Shown here piece by piece: positions 25,255 through 33,724 of a DNA stretch of 38,085 nucleotides. Position numbers and translations under genes: made by a program. Below the pieces are notes generated by a model. The model was not told the origin of the DNA. It worked only from the letters and a program-made list of their open reading frames with translations, and ran no database searches. The stretch's first letter is position 1. Every line of letters starts with the position of its first letter. Location: positions 1-38,085 of the forward strand of contig CANREY010000014.1 of assembly GCA_947629755.1 (NCBI GenBank), written 5' to 3'. The DNA is from an uncultured Oscillospiraceae bacterium (GTDB lineage Bacteria > Bacillota > Clostridia > Oscillospirales > Oscillospiraceae).

Positions 25255-26215
25255 CGGTTTTTTCTCAAAGCTCACGAAGTTCGTGGAATACGGCTCTCTC
25301 CGCGAGGAGGACCTTACCCTCTCCCCTTCCAAAAAGCAAAAATTCGTGGACACGGACTCACCTGAGAACAGGTGGCTCACCACGGTGCAAAACAGCGAAA
25401 AGCCCCTTGCCGCCCGTATCGCCACATGGGTATCCCACTACGGCGTGTCCCTTTTTGACAGGCTCTACCGCGTCGCGGCGGCCTTTATCTGCTTTACGCT
25501 CATCGGCCTTCTCCTCTCGGTCGTGGCCTTCCTGCCGGCCTTCGGCGACGAGAACGCCCCGGCTGTCAACGAGGTGGTGGAGCGGTACGTCTCAAAGTCC
25601 GTTGAGGAGACTGGCACCACCAACGCCGTGGCGGGTATGATCTCCGCCTACCGCGGATTTGACACCCTTGGCGAGGCCCACGTGCTGTTCGCCGCGGCCT
25701 GCAGTGTCATTATCCTCCTTAGAGTCGACGATCCTGAGCGCCGGCACGGGAGGCTCGTGGACCCGGTCATGACCGGTGAGGACATGGATTTTGAGCCCAA
25801 CAGCGACCTTGTACTGCGCAAGGCGGCGAAAATACTTGTTCCCCTCTCCTTCATCTTCGGCCTCTATGTCATTTTAAACGGCACCACCTCCCCCGGCGGC
25901 GGCTTTTCCGGCGGGGCCCTCATGGGCGCGGGGCTCATACTTACCTCCGTGGCCTTCGGCTTTGGGCGGACGGAGCGGTTTTTTGGCGACGAGATGTACC
26001 ACCTTGTGAAGACCGCGTGCCTCGCCGCCTACGCGCTGATGATGGCCTACTTTATCTACATGGGAGCCAACGGCCTTCCTGACGGCGTGTGGCTGGGTAT
26101 CCCCGGCAGTATCATAAGCGGCGGGCTCATACTGCCCATAAACATCGCTGTTGGCTTCGAGGTGGCCTGCACTATGTACTGCTTCTACGCCCTTTTCCGC
26201 AAAGGAGGCCTTTGA
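25244..26215 (+). CDS. mrpB: Fused MbhE-like + MrpB antiporter subunit
   Basis: A 323-aa protein combining two usual subunits. Residues 1-75 are hydrophilic and unassigned. Residues about 77-160 hold a helix (VAAAFICFTLIGLLLSVVAFL), an extracellular stretch, and YRGFDTLGEAHVLFAAACSVI, the signature of MbhE or the MrpA C-terminal end. Residues about 185-323 are MrpB/MbhF: LVPLSFIFGLYVILNGTTSP followed by GGGFSGGALMGAG, then three more helices. ATG 25244 has GGAGGATAAG upstream (25231-25240) and overlaps the previous stop by 11 nt. The fusion explains how a complex without MrpA keeps the MrpA C-terminal modules. Confidence 0.85.
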   Translation: MKSDGFFSKLTKFVEYGSLREEDLTLSPSKKQKFVDTDSPENRWLTTVQNSEKPLAARIATWVSHYGVSLFDRLYRVAAAFICFTLIGLLLSVVAFLPAFGDENAPAVNEVVERYVSKSVEETGTTNAVAGMISAYRGFDTLGEAHVLFAAACSVIILLRVDDPERRHGRLVDPVMTGEDMDFEPNSDLVLRKAAKILVPLSFIFGLYVILNGTTSPGGGFSGGALMGAGLILTSVAFGFGRTERFFGDEMYHLVKTACLAAYALMMAYFIYMGANGLPDGVWLGIPGSIISGGLILPINIAVGFEVACTMYCFYALFRKGGL

Positions 26216-26216
26216 T

Positions 26217-26600
26217 ATGCCGGAGTTTTTGAAAAATCTCTTTACGAATTACTACGAGACCGGCGCCGTCATACTTTTCGGCATCGGCTTCACTACCCTT
26301 CTGATGCACCGAAATCTTCTCAAGAAGATAATCGGCTTAAACTTCATGGACTCCGGCCTCTACCTCTTTCTCGCCGCCAAGGGCTATATCGCGGGCAGGC
26401 TCGCACCAATCATCACGAACGGCGACACCGATCCCACAAAGTACGTAAATCCAATCCCCACGGGCCTTGTGCTCACGGGCATCGTTGTATCCGTGTCCGT
26501 CACTGCCTTTTTGCTGGCGCTGACGTGCAGGCTCTATGATAAATTCCACACACTGGACATCGACGAGATCACGTACCTTGCCCGAAAGGAGCGGGAGTGA
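26217..26600 (+). CDS. mrpC: Cation/proton antiporter subunit C (MrpC/MbhG, NuoK-like)
   Basis: A 127-aa NuoK-type protein with three helices: AVILFGIGFTTLLMHRNLLK, NFMDSGLYLFLAAKGY, and PTGLVLTGIVVSVSVTAFLL. The conserved Pro-containing motif before helix 3 reads NPIPTGLVLTGIVV, where most MrpC have DPLPQALVLTAIVI. AAAGGAGG at 26201-26208 fixes ATG 26217, 1 nt after the mrpB stop. Confidence 0.88.
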   Translation: MPEFLKNLFTNYYETGAVILFGIGFTTLLMHRNLLKKIIGLNFMDSGLYLFLAAKGYIAGRLAPIITNGDTDPTKYVNPIPTGLVLTGIVVSVSVTAFLLALTCRLYDKFHTLDIDEITYLARKERE

Positions 26601-28093
26601 TGGACCTTGTTCAAAATTTTCCGTTTCTGACCATAGTCTTCAGCCTGACCTGCGGGGTGCTCTGCGCCGTATTGCGCCCCAAGGCCGCAAAAAATCTCTG
26701 CCTTACGTGGCTCACGCTGACCTTCGCCATGAGCCTTTCTGTGCTCATTTATACATTGCGTCTTGACGGCAGCTTCGTCTACCGCATGGGCAAGTGGAAC
26801 GCCCCCTGGGGCAATGAGATACGGGTCGGCCCACTGGAGGCACTGATGGCCACGGCCTTCTCCGGCGTCATGCTCCTCTCCCTTCTTGGCGGCATGGGGC
26901 ACATCTTCTCAGACTGCGAGGAGGGCAAGGTGAACCTCTACTTCACCATGTCCTCGCTTCTCATAAGCTCCCTTTTCGCCCTCATTTACACAAACGACCT
27001 TTTCACCGCCTACGTGTTCGTGGAGATAAACACCATCGCCTCCTGCGCCCTCGTCATGCTGAAAAGCTCAGGCCGGACGCTGGTAGCCACCACGAAATAC
27101 CTCATAATGAGCCTTTTGGGGTCGGGACTTTTTCTCTTGGGCATCGTGATACTCTACGGCATCACCGGCGAGCTTCTGATGGAGAGCATCGCCGTGAAGG
27201 TGAGGGAGATATTCGCTACCGGCGAGTACTCCCTGCCCCTCACGGTGGTTATCGGGTTTTTCTCCGTGGGCCTCGCGGTAAAAAGCGCCCTTTTCCCCTT
27301 CCACTCATGGCTTCCCGACGCCCACGGTAGCGCCACGGCCTCCTCCAGCGCCATACTCTCAGGTCTGGTGCTCAAGGGGTACATCATCGTACTTATAAAG
27401 GTATTTTACCGCGTATTCGGCCTTCGGGTCATAATGGCGGAGAGGGTCTCGAATTTCCTCTTTATCTTCGGTATCCTCGCCATGATATTCGGCTCCGTGG
27501 GGGCCCTGAGGGAGCGGGATATAAAGCGTATGCTGGCCTACTCCTCCGTGGCCCAGGTGGGCTATATTTACGTGGGCATCGGCACCCACTCCGAGGCCGG
27601 CATGGTGGCCGCCTGCGTGCAGATACTGGCCCACTGCGTCACAAAGCCAATGCTTTTCTGCGCCGCCGGAGGCTTTATGGACGTGTCGAACGGCAAAAAG
27701 GCTATGACGGACATAAAGGGCGCGGGGCGGCGTGATAAGATAGCCGGCGCGGCCTTCACCGTTGGGGCTCTCTCCATGGTGGGTATCCCCTTCTTCGCGG
27801 GATTTGTGACGAAGCTCACCCTGACCCAGGCCGCCGTAAGCTCCGACAACATAAGAATGGTCATCGCCCTCGCGGCCGTGGCCGTGAGTACGCTTCTTAA
27901 CGCCCTATACTATATCCCCGTTATTTTCAACATCTTTTCAAAAACCGAAAGCACCGGCATCAAAACGGAGCGTCCCAGGGCGGACCACGCCTTCGCCCTT
28001 TGCGTTTTCATGCTCCTCAACGTGTGCTTTGGCGTATTTTCTCAGGAGCTTGTGGACACGGTCCGCCGCGGCCTTGAGCTTTTCGGAATGTAG
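26600..28093 (+). CDS. mrpD: Antiporter-like pump subunit 1 (MrpD/MbhH, NuoM/N-like)
   Basis: A 497-aa polytopic protein of the proton-conducting Complex I antiporter family. It keeps the ion-translocating pair: Glu142 on helix 5 (AYVFVEINTIA) and Lys228 on helix 7 (GLAVKSALFPFHSWLPDAHG), plus the helix-8 Lys in SGLVLKGYIIVLIK. Central KRMLAYSSVAQVGYIYVG and C-terminal GIPFFAGFVTK are family hallmarks. ATG 26600 overlaps the mrpC stop (TGATG); GTG 26597 is an alternative. AAAGGAGCG lies upstream. Its place directly after MrpC matches MrpD in Mrp and MbhH in Mbh. Confidence 0.9.
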   Translation: MDLVQNFPFLTIVFSLTCGVLCAVLRPKAAKNLCLTWLTLTFAMSLSVLIYTLRLDGSFVYRMGKWNAPWGNEIRVGPLEALMATAFSGVMLLSLLGGMGHIFSDCEEGKVNLYFTMSSLLISSLFALIYTNDLFTAYVFVEINTIASCALVMLKSSGRTLVATTKYLIMSLLGSGLFLLGIVILYGITGELLMESIAVKVREIFATGEYSLPLTVVIGFFSVGLAVKSALFPFHSWLPDAHGSATASSSAILSGLVLKGYIIVLIKVFYRVFGLRVIMAERVSNFLFIFGILAMIFGSVGALRERDIKRMLAYSSVAQVGYIYVGIGTHSEAGMVAACVQILAHCVTKPMLFCAAGGFMDVSNGKKAMTDIKGAGRRDKIAGAAFTVGALSMVGIPFFAGFVTKLTLTQAAVSSDNIRMVIALAAVAVSTLLNALYYIPVIFNIFSKTESTGIKTERPRADHAFALCVFMLLNVCFGVFSQELVDTVRRGLELFGM

Positions 28094-28102
28094 GAGGCGC
28101 GT

Positions 28103-29578
28103 ATGGACGGAAATTATCTCATGCTAATACCGATCCTCCTGCCCGTGGCCGGGGCGCTGACGCTCAATGCAAAGGCACTTAAGGCGCCCGGCCCCCGGAG
28201 ATTTTTCGTTACCGGCTGCCTCGTGGCCGAGCTCATTTTCTCGGCTGTCTGCGCCGCCGCGGTCGACGGAGAAATAACGGTCCTGACCGTAACGCCTGAG
28301 CTCTACGTATTTTTAAGGCTCGACGGACTTGGAAGGCTCTTTTCCCTCCTCGTGGCCTTCATGTGGCTCATGTCCGGGCTTTTCTCCCGTGAGTATATGG
28401 CCCACGATAAGGACGAGGGGCGCTACTACGCCTTCCTGCTCCTCTCAGAGGGGGCCCTTGAGACGCTGTGCTTCGCGGGAAATTACATGACGCTCTATCT
28501 TGGCTTTGAGCTCATGACACTGCTCTCCACCCCCCTCGCCCTCCACACCCGGACGGAGGGGGCGAGGCGCGGCGGTATGAAATATCTCCTCTACTCCGTA
28601 TTCGGCGCGTGTCTTGGACTTCTGGGCTTTTTCGTGCTTCACTCATTCGGCGTGACCACGGACTTCACCCCCGGCGGCGTCATCGACCCGGCAAAGCTTA
28701 CGGGACACGAGGGCCTTGTGCTCACAGCCGCCTTTTTGGCGGTGCTGGGCTTCGGGGCCAAGGCCGGCATGTTCCCCCTCCACGCATGGCTCCCCGCCGC
28801 CCACCCGGAGGCCCCGGCAGGGGCCTCGGCGCTGATGTCCGGCGTCATAACAAAGGCAGGGGTACTCAGCATCATAAGGGTCGTATATTACGGGTTCGGC
28901 GTAAAGCTTCTCCGTGGGACATGGGTACAGTACGCGTGGCTTTCCCTTACGCTTATCACCGTCTTTCTCGGCTCCATGCTGGCCTATAAGGAGAAAATAT
29001 TCAAAAAGCGCCTTGCCTACTCCACCGTAAGTCAGGTCTCCTATATCCTTTTCGGCCTCGCCCTGATGACCCCGGAGGCCTTCACCGGAGCCATACTCCA
29101 CGTGGTCGTCCACTCCGCCATAAAAAACGCCCTCTTTTTCACAGCCGGCGCCGTCATACTGAAGACCGGGAAAAAGGACGTCCGGGAGCTTCGCGGCATC
29201 GGCAAGGAGATGCCTGTCACAATGTGGTGCTTCACGCTCTGCTCCCTTGGCCTTGTGGGCATACCGCCCTTGGGGGGCTTTGTGAGCAAGTGGTACCTCG
29301 CCATGGGCTCCCTCGGCTCCGGCATACCCGTCTTCTCATGGCTTGGGCCGGTCATACTTCTTGTAAGCGCCCTTCTGACCGCCGGGTATCTCTTCTCCAT
29401 CACCGTCCGGGCCTTTCTGCCGGGAGCCGATTTTGACTACGCCAGCGTACAGAAAAGAGAGCCCACTGTCTGGATACTCATTCCCCTTGCGCTCCTGACG
29501 GCGCTTACGTTTTTGACCGGTATTTTACCGGGCCCAATAACCGAGATCGCCGCTCAGGCGGCGGGGCTCATTTTCTGA
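28103..29578 (+). CDS. Antiporter-like pump subunit 2 (NuoL/M/N-like)
   Basis: A 491-aa member of the same family with Glu136 (LYLGFELMTLLS) and Lys220 (GFGAKAGMFPLHAWLPAAHP), followed by VITKAGVLSIIRVVYYGF, KRLAYSTVSQVSYILFG and GIPPLGGFVSKWYLA. All residues expected for a working channel are present. GGAGG at 28093-28097; 9-nt gap after the previous gene. Closest by pattern to NuoM/NuoN or the L-type subunit of Mbs/Mrp-like complexes; a single-letter assignment is not safe. Confidence 0.88.
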   Translation: MDGNYLMLIPILLPVAGALTLNAKALKAPGPRRFFVTGCLVAELIFSAVCAAAVDGEITVLTVTPELYVFLRLDGLGRLFSLLVAFMWLMSGLFSREYMAHDKDEGRYYAFLLLSEGALETLCFAGNYMTLYLGFELMTLLSTPLALHTRTEGARRGGMKYLLYSVFGACLGLLGFFVLHSFGVTTDFTPGGVIDPAKLTGHEGLVLTAAFLAVLGFGAKAGMFPLHAWLPAAHPEAPAGASALMSGVITKAGVLSIIRVVYYGFGVKLLRGTWVQYAWLSLTLITVFLGSMLAYKEKIFKKRLAYSTVSQVSYILFGLALMTPEAFTGAILHVVVHSAIKNALFFTAGAVILKTGKKDVRELRGIGKEMPVTMWCFTLCSLGLVGIPPLGGFVSKWYLAMGSLGSGIPVFSWLGPVILLVSALLTAGYLFSITVRAFLPGADFDYASVQKREPTVWILIPLALLTALTFLTGILPGPITEIAAQAAGLIF

Positions 29579-29591
29579 AGGGAGGCGCCAC

Positions 29592-31061
29592 ATGAAAATT
29601 CTTATGCTGATTGCCGTGTTCCTCCCCATAATCGCGGGAGCCGCCCTTCCCCTATTCAAATTCAAAAACCGCCGCCACCGCGAGCTCTACGTCCTCGCCG
29701 CCGTGTGCGTAACGTCTGTAACCGTCCTGACGCTCCTACTAAACGCCCCCGTGAGCGCCTTAAAGCTCGTCTCCTTAACGGCGACTCTCCATATCACCCT
29801 GAGGCTTGACGGCCTTTCCGGCGTATTCTCCGGCCTTGTGGCGTTTTTGTGGCCCCTTGCCAGCGTCTATGCCTTTGAGTATATTAAGCACGAGGGCGGG
29901 GACGACAAATTTTTCGCCTTCTACACCGTGACCTACGGCGTGACGCTCGGCATCGCCATGAGCGCAAATCTTATTACGCTATACCTGTTCTATGAGCTCC
30001 TCACCCTTGTGACGCTCCCGCTGGTGACCCACTCCGGGGACCGGCGGTCCGTGAGAGCGGGCATAAAGTATCTGGCCTACTCCATCGGCGGCGCGGCCTG
30101 CGCCTTCGCGGGAATGATGATACTCTACGCCTACGGCTCTACGTCCCTTGACTTTGTGTACGGCGGCTTTGTCAGCGCCGATACTCAGCGCCGGACGCTC
30201 ATGCTTATAGCGTATCTTCTCTGCTTTTTTGGCTTCGGCGTAAAGGCCGCCATTTTCCCCTTCCACTCCTGGCTCCCCTCAGCCGGTGTGGCCCCAACTC
30301 CGGTGACAGCGCTGCTGCACGCCGTGGCGGTGGTCAAGGCCGGTGCCTTCGCCATAGCGCGGGTGACCTTTTACTGCTTCGGCGTCTCCCTTCTCTACGG
30401 CACATGGGCCCAAGGCGCGGCCATGGGCTTTGCCGTGCTCACCATTGTATTCGGCTCCGCCATGGCCCTTCGGGAACAGCACCTCAAAAGGCGGCTTGCC
30501 TACTCCACCGTCAGCAATTTAAGCTACATCGTCTTCGGCGTGACGCTGATGACACCGGCGGGGCTCACCGGGGCATTGAGCCACATGGTCTTTCACGGCG
30601 TCATGAAGATAACGCTCTTTTTCTGCGCCGGGGCCATAATGTACATGACCCACCGGGAGTTTGTGCCGGAGCTCACGGGCCTCGGCAAATATATGCCCGT
30701 GACCTTCGCGGCCTTCACATTGGCCTCCGCCGCCCTTGTGGGCGTTCCCCTGCTCCCCGGCTTTATAAGCAAGTGGAGCCTCGCCACCGCCGCCATTGCC
30801 GAGGGCGGGGCGTTGCCCATTGCCGGCGTCGCGGCGCTTTTAATATCTGCCGTGCTCACCGCCGCCTACCTTCTCACCACCGTAGTCAACGCCTTTTTCC
30901 CCCCGGCGGGACAGGGCGGCCACGGGCTGGAGCTTGCGAAAGACCCCAATATGTACATGAAGCTCCCCTTTTTCGTCCTGATGCTTGCCATGCTTGCCCT
31001 CGGCATGGGGTCCGGGGGACTTATGGAGCTTCTGTCCCGCGTGGCCGCGGGCGCTATTTAA
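29592..31061 (+). CDS. Antiporter-like pump subunit 3 (NuoL/M/N-like)
   Basis: A 489-aa family member with Glu135 (LYLFYELLTLVT) and Lys218 (GFGVKAAIFPFHSWLPSAG), then VAVVKAGAFAIARVTFY, KRRLAYSTVSNLSYIVFG and GVPLLPGFISKWSLA. Similar in length and layout to the gene before it, so the two may be a duplication within the operon. GGGAGG at 29580-29584 precedes ATG. Confidence 0.88.
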   Translation: MKILMLIAVFLPIIAGAALPLFKFKNRRHRELYVLAAVCVTSVTVLTLLLNAPVSALKLVSLTATLHITLRLDGLSGVFSGLVAFLWPLASVYAFEYIKHEGGDDKFFAFYTVTYGVTLGIAMSANLITLYLFYELLTLVTLPLVTHSGDRRSVRAGIKYLAYSIGGAACAFAGMMILYAYGSTSLDFVYGGFVSADTQRRTLMLIAYLLCFFGFGVKAAIFPFHSWLPSAGVAPTPVTALLHAVAVVKAGAFAIARVTFYCFGVSLLYGTWAQGAAMGFAVLTIVFGSAMALREQHLKRRLAYSTVSNLSYIVFGVTLMTPAGLTGALSHMVFHGVMKITLFFCAGAIMYMTHREFVPELTGLGKYMPVTFAAFTLASAALVGVPLLPGFISKWSLATAAIAEGGALPIAGVAALLISAVLTAAYLLTTVVNAFFPPAGQGGHGLELAKDPNMYMKLPFFVLMLAMLALGMGSGGLMELLSRVAAGAI

Positions 31062-31073
31062 GGAGGCCGTAAA

Positions 31074-33062
31074 ATGAGTGACTACATTCTTCTTCTCCCC
31101 GTCCTCCTGCCAATGACAGGCGCTTTCGCCTCCTTCATACTTGGCCGTCACAGCAAAAAAGCCCGCGATATTTTTGCCGATACCGTCGGCGCGCTGGAAT
31201 TTCTCATCTGCGCCGGACTTTTGATTTTTTCGGCCTCCGGCCGGGAGCTCTCCCTTTCCGTAAAATATATCTGCGGCCTTGGCATCACCTTCAGGCTTGA
31301 CGGCTTCAGGGCCGTCTACTGCCTTATCGCCTCGCTTATGTGGCTGATGACCACGGTATTTTCAAACGAGTACCTCGCCCATTACAGGAACCGCAACAGG
31401 TACTACCTCTTTACGCTCCTCACCTGCGGGGCCACAGTCGGGGTATTCCTGTCCAACGACCTTTTCACCACCTTCATCTTCTTTGAGATCATGTCCTTCA
31501 CCTCCTACGTCATGGTGGTTCAGGACGAAAAGCCCGGAGCCATGCGGGCCGGTGAGACATACATCGCCGTGGCGGTCATCGGCGGCATGGTGATGCTCAT
31601 GGGCCTCTTTCTCCTTGAAAACAGGCTTGGGACCCTTAGCTTTGATGAGCTCAGATTTGCCGTTGAGGCTCTGCCTGACAGATCCGCCCTCTACCTGCCC
31701 GGAGCCCTCATTTTAACGGGCTTCGGCGCCAAGGCCGGCATGTTCCCCCTCCACATCTGGCTGCCCAAGGCCCACCCGGTGGCCCCCGCCCCCGCCTCGG
31801 CGCTCCTGTCCGGTATCCTCACAAAGGCCGGTGTCTTCGGCGTGCTTGTTCTGACATCAAGGGTATTTCTCCACGACGGCCTCTGGGGCAACGTGATCTT
31901 AGCCCTCGGCACGGTGACCATGATCCTTGGCGCTGTGCTGGCCGTATTCTCCGTGGACTTAAAGCGCACCCTCGCCTGCTCCTCCATGTCCCAGATAGGC
32001 TTTATCCTTGTAGGCGTCGGTATGCAGGGACTGCTGGGCAACGATAACACCTTGGCCCTATGGGGCACGGGGCTTCACATGGTGAACCACTCCCTCATAA
32101 AGCTCGTTCTTTTCATGTGCGCCGGGGTGGTGTACATGAACACCCATGAGCTTGATTTGAATAAAATCCGTGGCTGGGGGCGGAACAAGCCCCTTCTCAA
32201 CGTCTGCTTCCTCATGGGCGCTCTCGGCATCGCCGGCGTGCCATTGTGGAACGGCTACGTCAGCAAGACGCTCCTGCACGAGTCAATCGTTGAGTTTACC
32301 GCCCTCGCCGGGTCCGGCGCGTGGATATACAAAACGGTCGAATGGCTCTTTCTCATATCCGGCGGCCTCACGGTGGCGTACATGACCAAGCTCTACGTGG
32401 CCATATTCGTGGAAAAACCGGAAAAACCAATTGAAAAAAAACCGTACATGAGCTTAAAGTCCGCTCTCGCCATCGCTATCCCCGCCCTCGCCTTGCCTAT
32501 TATGGGTATGCTCCCCTCACGTATCATGGCAAGCGCCGCGCGTCTCATGGAAAGCTTCATGGACCCCACCCTCGTGTGGCGTGATACCCAACACACCGCT
32601 GTACAGTGGTTCTCACTTGAAAACCTCAAGGGCGCCCTCATATCCATATCCATCGGCGCGGCGGTATACCTGTTCATTATCCGTCCCCTGCTTACCCGCC
32701 GTGACGGGAGCGGAAAGCGATATTATGTAAACCTCTGGCCGGCAAAGCTCGATTTGGAGGAGCTTGTCTACCGCCCGATTGTTGAAAAGGCCCTCCCCTT
32801 CCTTGGCGCGCTTGTTTGCAGGATACTTGATAACCTCACCGACTGGCTCACGGCGGCCCTCACCCACACGCTCCTCCGCCAGAAGCCAATCCCGCCCAGA
32901 GTCGACGAGGACTATGAGCCCGGCGACTTCGCCTCCAACCCCCACCAGAGCCGCACCTACCAGCGCATCTCCGGCAGTATCTCATATAGCCTCCTCCTCT
33001 ACGGCTTCGGCTTCTGCGCCGCGATGGTCTACCTCGTCATTATTCTGATAATGAGGTATTGA
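31074..33062 (+). CDS. Antiporter-like pump subunit 4, long NuoL/HyfB-like form
   Basis: A 662-aa family member with Glu138 (TFIFFEIMSFTS) and Lys220 (GFGAKAGMFPLHIWLPKAHP), GILTKAGVFGVLVLTSRVFL, LKRTLACSSMSQIGFILVG and GVPLWNGYVSKTLL. After the usual core it has about 200 extra residues: two helices (KSALAIAIPALALPIMGML; LKGALISISIGAAVYLFII), an amphipathic stretch YVNLWPAKLDLEELVYRP with following helices, and a final membrane helix (LLLYGFGFCAAMVYLVIILI). NuoL, HyfB and EchA-type subunits also carry C-terminal extensions that run along the membrane arm. AAGGAGG just upstream. Last gene before the terminator; no hydrogenase genes follow. Confidence 0.88.
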   Translation: MSDYILLLPVLLPMTGAFASFILGRHSKKARDIFADTVGALEFLICAGLLIFSASGRELSLSVKYICGLGITFRLDGFRAVYCLIASLMWLMTTVFSNEYLAHYRNRNRYYLFTLLTCGATVGVFLSNDLFTTFIFFEIMSFTSYVMVVQDEKPGAMRAGETYIAVAVIGGMVMLMGLFLLENRLGTLSFDELRFAVEALPDRSALYLPGALILTGFGAKAGMFPLHIWLPKAHPVAPAPASALLSGILTKAGVFGVLVLTSRVFLHDGLWGNVILALGTVTMILGAVLAVFSVDLKRTLACSSMSQIGFILVGVGMQGLLGNDNTLALWGTGLHMVNHSLIKLVLFMCAGVVYMNTHELDLNKIRGWGRNKPLLNVCFLMGALGIAGVPLWNGYVSKTLLHESIVEFTALAGSGAWIYKTVEWLFLISGGLTVAYMTKLYVAIFVEKPEKPIEKKPYMSLKSALAIAIPALALPIMGMLPSRIMASAARLMESFMDPTLVWRDTQHTAVQWFSLENLKGALISISIGAAVYLFIIRPLLTRRDGSGKRYYVNLWPAKLDLEELVYRPIVEKALPFLGALVCRILDNLTDWLTAALTHTLLRQKPIPPRVDEDYEPGDFASNPHQSRTYQRISGSISYSLLLYGFGFCAAMVYLVIILIMRY

Positions 33063-33076
33063 GCTAAGTAAATACA

Positions 33077-33126
33077 AAACCGCTCAGAAAAGCATTTTCG
33101 CCTTTCTGAGCGGTTTCGCTTTTATT
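33077..33126 (+). terminator. Terminator of the antiporter operon, probably bidirectional
   Basis: Perfect 14-bp stem AAACCGCTCAGAAA (33077-33090) / TTTCTGAGCGGTTT (33103-33116), followed on the plus strand by CGCTTTTATTT. It sits between the convergent antiporter operon and the cotJC-like gene. Confidence 0.85.
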
Positions 33127-33724
33127 TATCGAACGACGGGTTCATGAAGTAGACGTTCTTCTGGTCCAGCTTCTCCAAGGTCTTGCCAAGGGCCTCGCCG
33201 AAGCGCTGGAAGTGGACGACCTCGCGCTCACGCAAAAAGCGTATGACGTTGTTTACGTCCGGGTCGTCGGACAAGCGTAAAATATTGTCGTAGGTTGTGC
33301 GGGCCTTCTGCTCCGCGCCCATGTCCTCGGTGAGGTCGGTGATCGTATCGCCCTTCACGCCTATCGTCGCCGCGGTCCATGGCGTGCCGGAGGCGAACTG
33401 GGGATATATCCCGGCTGTGTGATCCACGAAGTACGTCTCAAAGCCGGCCTTCTTGATCTCCTCCATGGACATGTCACGGGTAAGCTGATGTACGATGGAC
33501 GCCACCATCTCAAAGTGCCCCAGCTCCTCAACGCCGATGTCGGTCAGAAGCCCCCGGAGCTCCGGGTAGGGCATGGAGTAGCGCTGGCTTAAATACCTCA
33601 GCGACGCGCCAAGCTCGCCGTCAGGTCCTCCTGACACCGGTAGACTATTATAGGGGGGTATCACCTCCTCGGTAACACCCTGCTCTCCCCGAACTTCGGC
33701 AGCACCAAGCGGCCATTTTCCCAC
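33122..33724 (-). CDS. cotJC: CotJC-like manganese catalase, native 5' end missing
   Basis: The sequence from GGPDGELGAS onward (plus-strand position 33631 down) is a typical CotJC/manganese-catalase four-helix bundle. In the longest frame (GTG 33724) the metal ligands are E37 (DGEL), E67 and H70 (EELGH), E138 (GAEQKA) and H171 (EREVVHF); it ends NPSFDK like many Clostridia CotJC. The first ~31 residues do not look like CotJC, whose N terminus (about 30 aa, MWIYEKKLQYP-type) is absent; that part is read out of frame through the end of the phage gene. No ribosome binding site fits a start near the homologous part; GTG 33637 is possible. cotJA and cotJB are also absent. Spore coat/peroxide defence role if expressed. 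Confidence 0.75.
   Translation of the reverse strand: MGKWPLGAAEVRGEQGVTEEVIPPYNSLPVSGGPDGELGASLRYLSQRYSMPYPELRGLLTDIGVEELGHFEMVASIVHQLTRDMSMEEIKKAGFETYFVDHTAGIYPQFASGTPWTAATIGVKGDTITDLTEDMGAEQKARTTYDNILRLSDDPDVNNVIRFLREREVVHFQRFGEALGKTLEKLDQKNVYFMNPSFDK
33647..33675 (-). promoter_or_regulatory. Possible promoter at the phage/cotJC junction
   Basis: Minus strand TTACCG (33675-33670), 17-bp spacer, TATAAT (33652-33647). GTG 33637 lies 10 nt beyond the -10, so a transcript would be nearly leaderless. The -35 is weak and the match may be chance. Confidence 0.25.

Noticed and set aside
33661-33724. The first 31 codons of the longest cotJC frame as its true N terminus
   Set aside because: They overlap the phage gene in another frame and do not resemble CotJC N termini.
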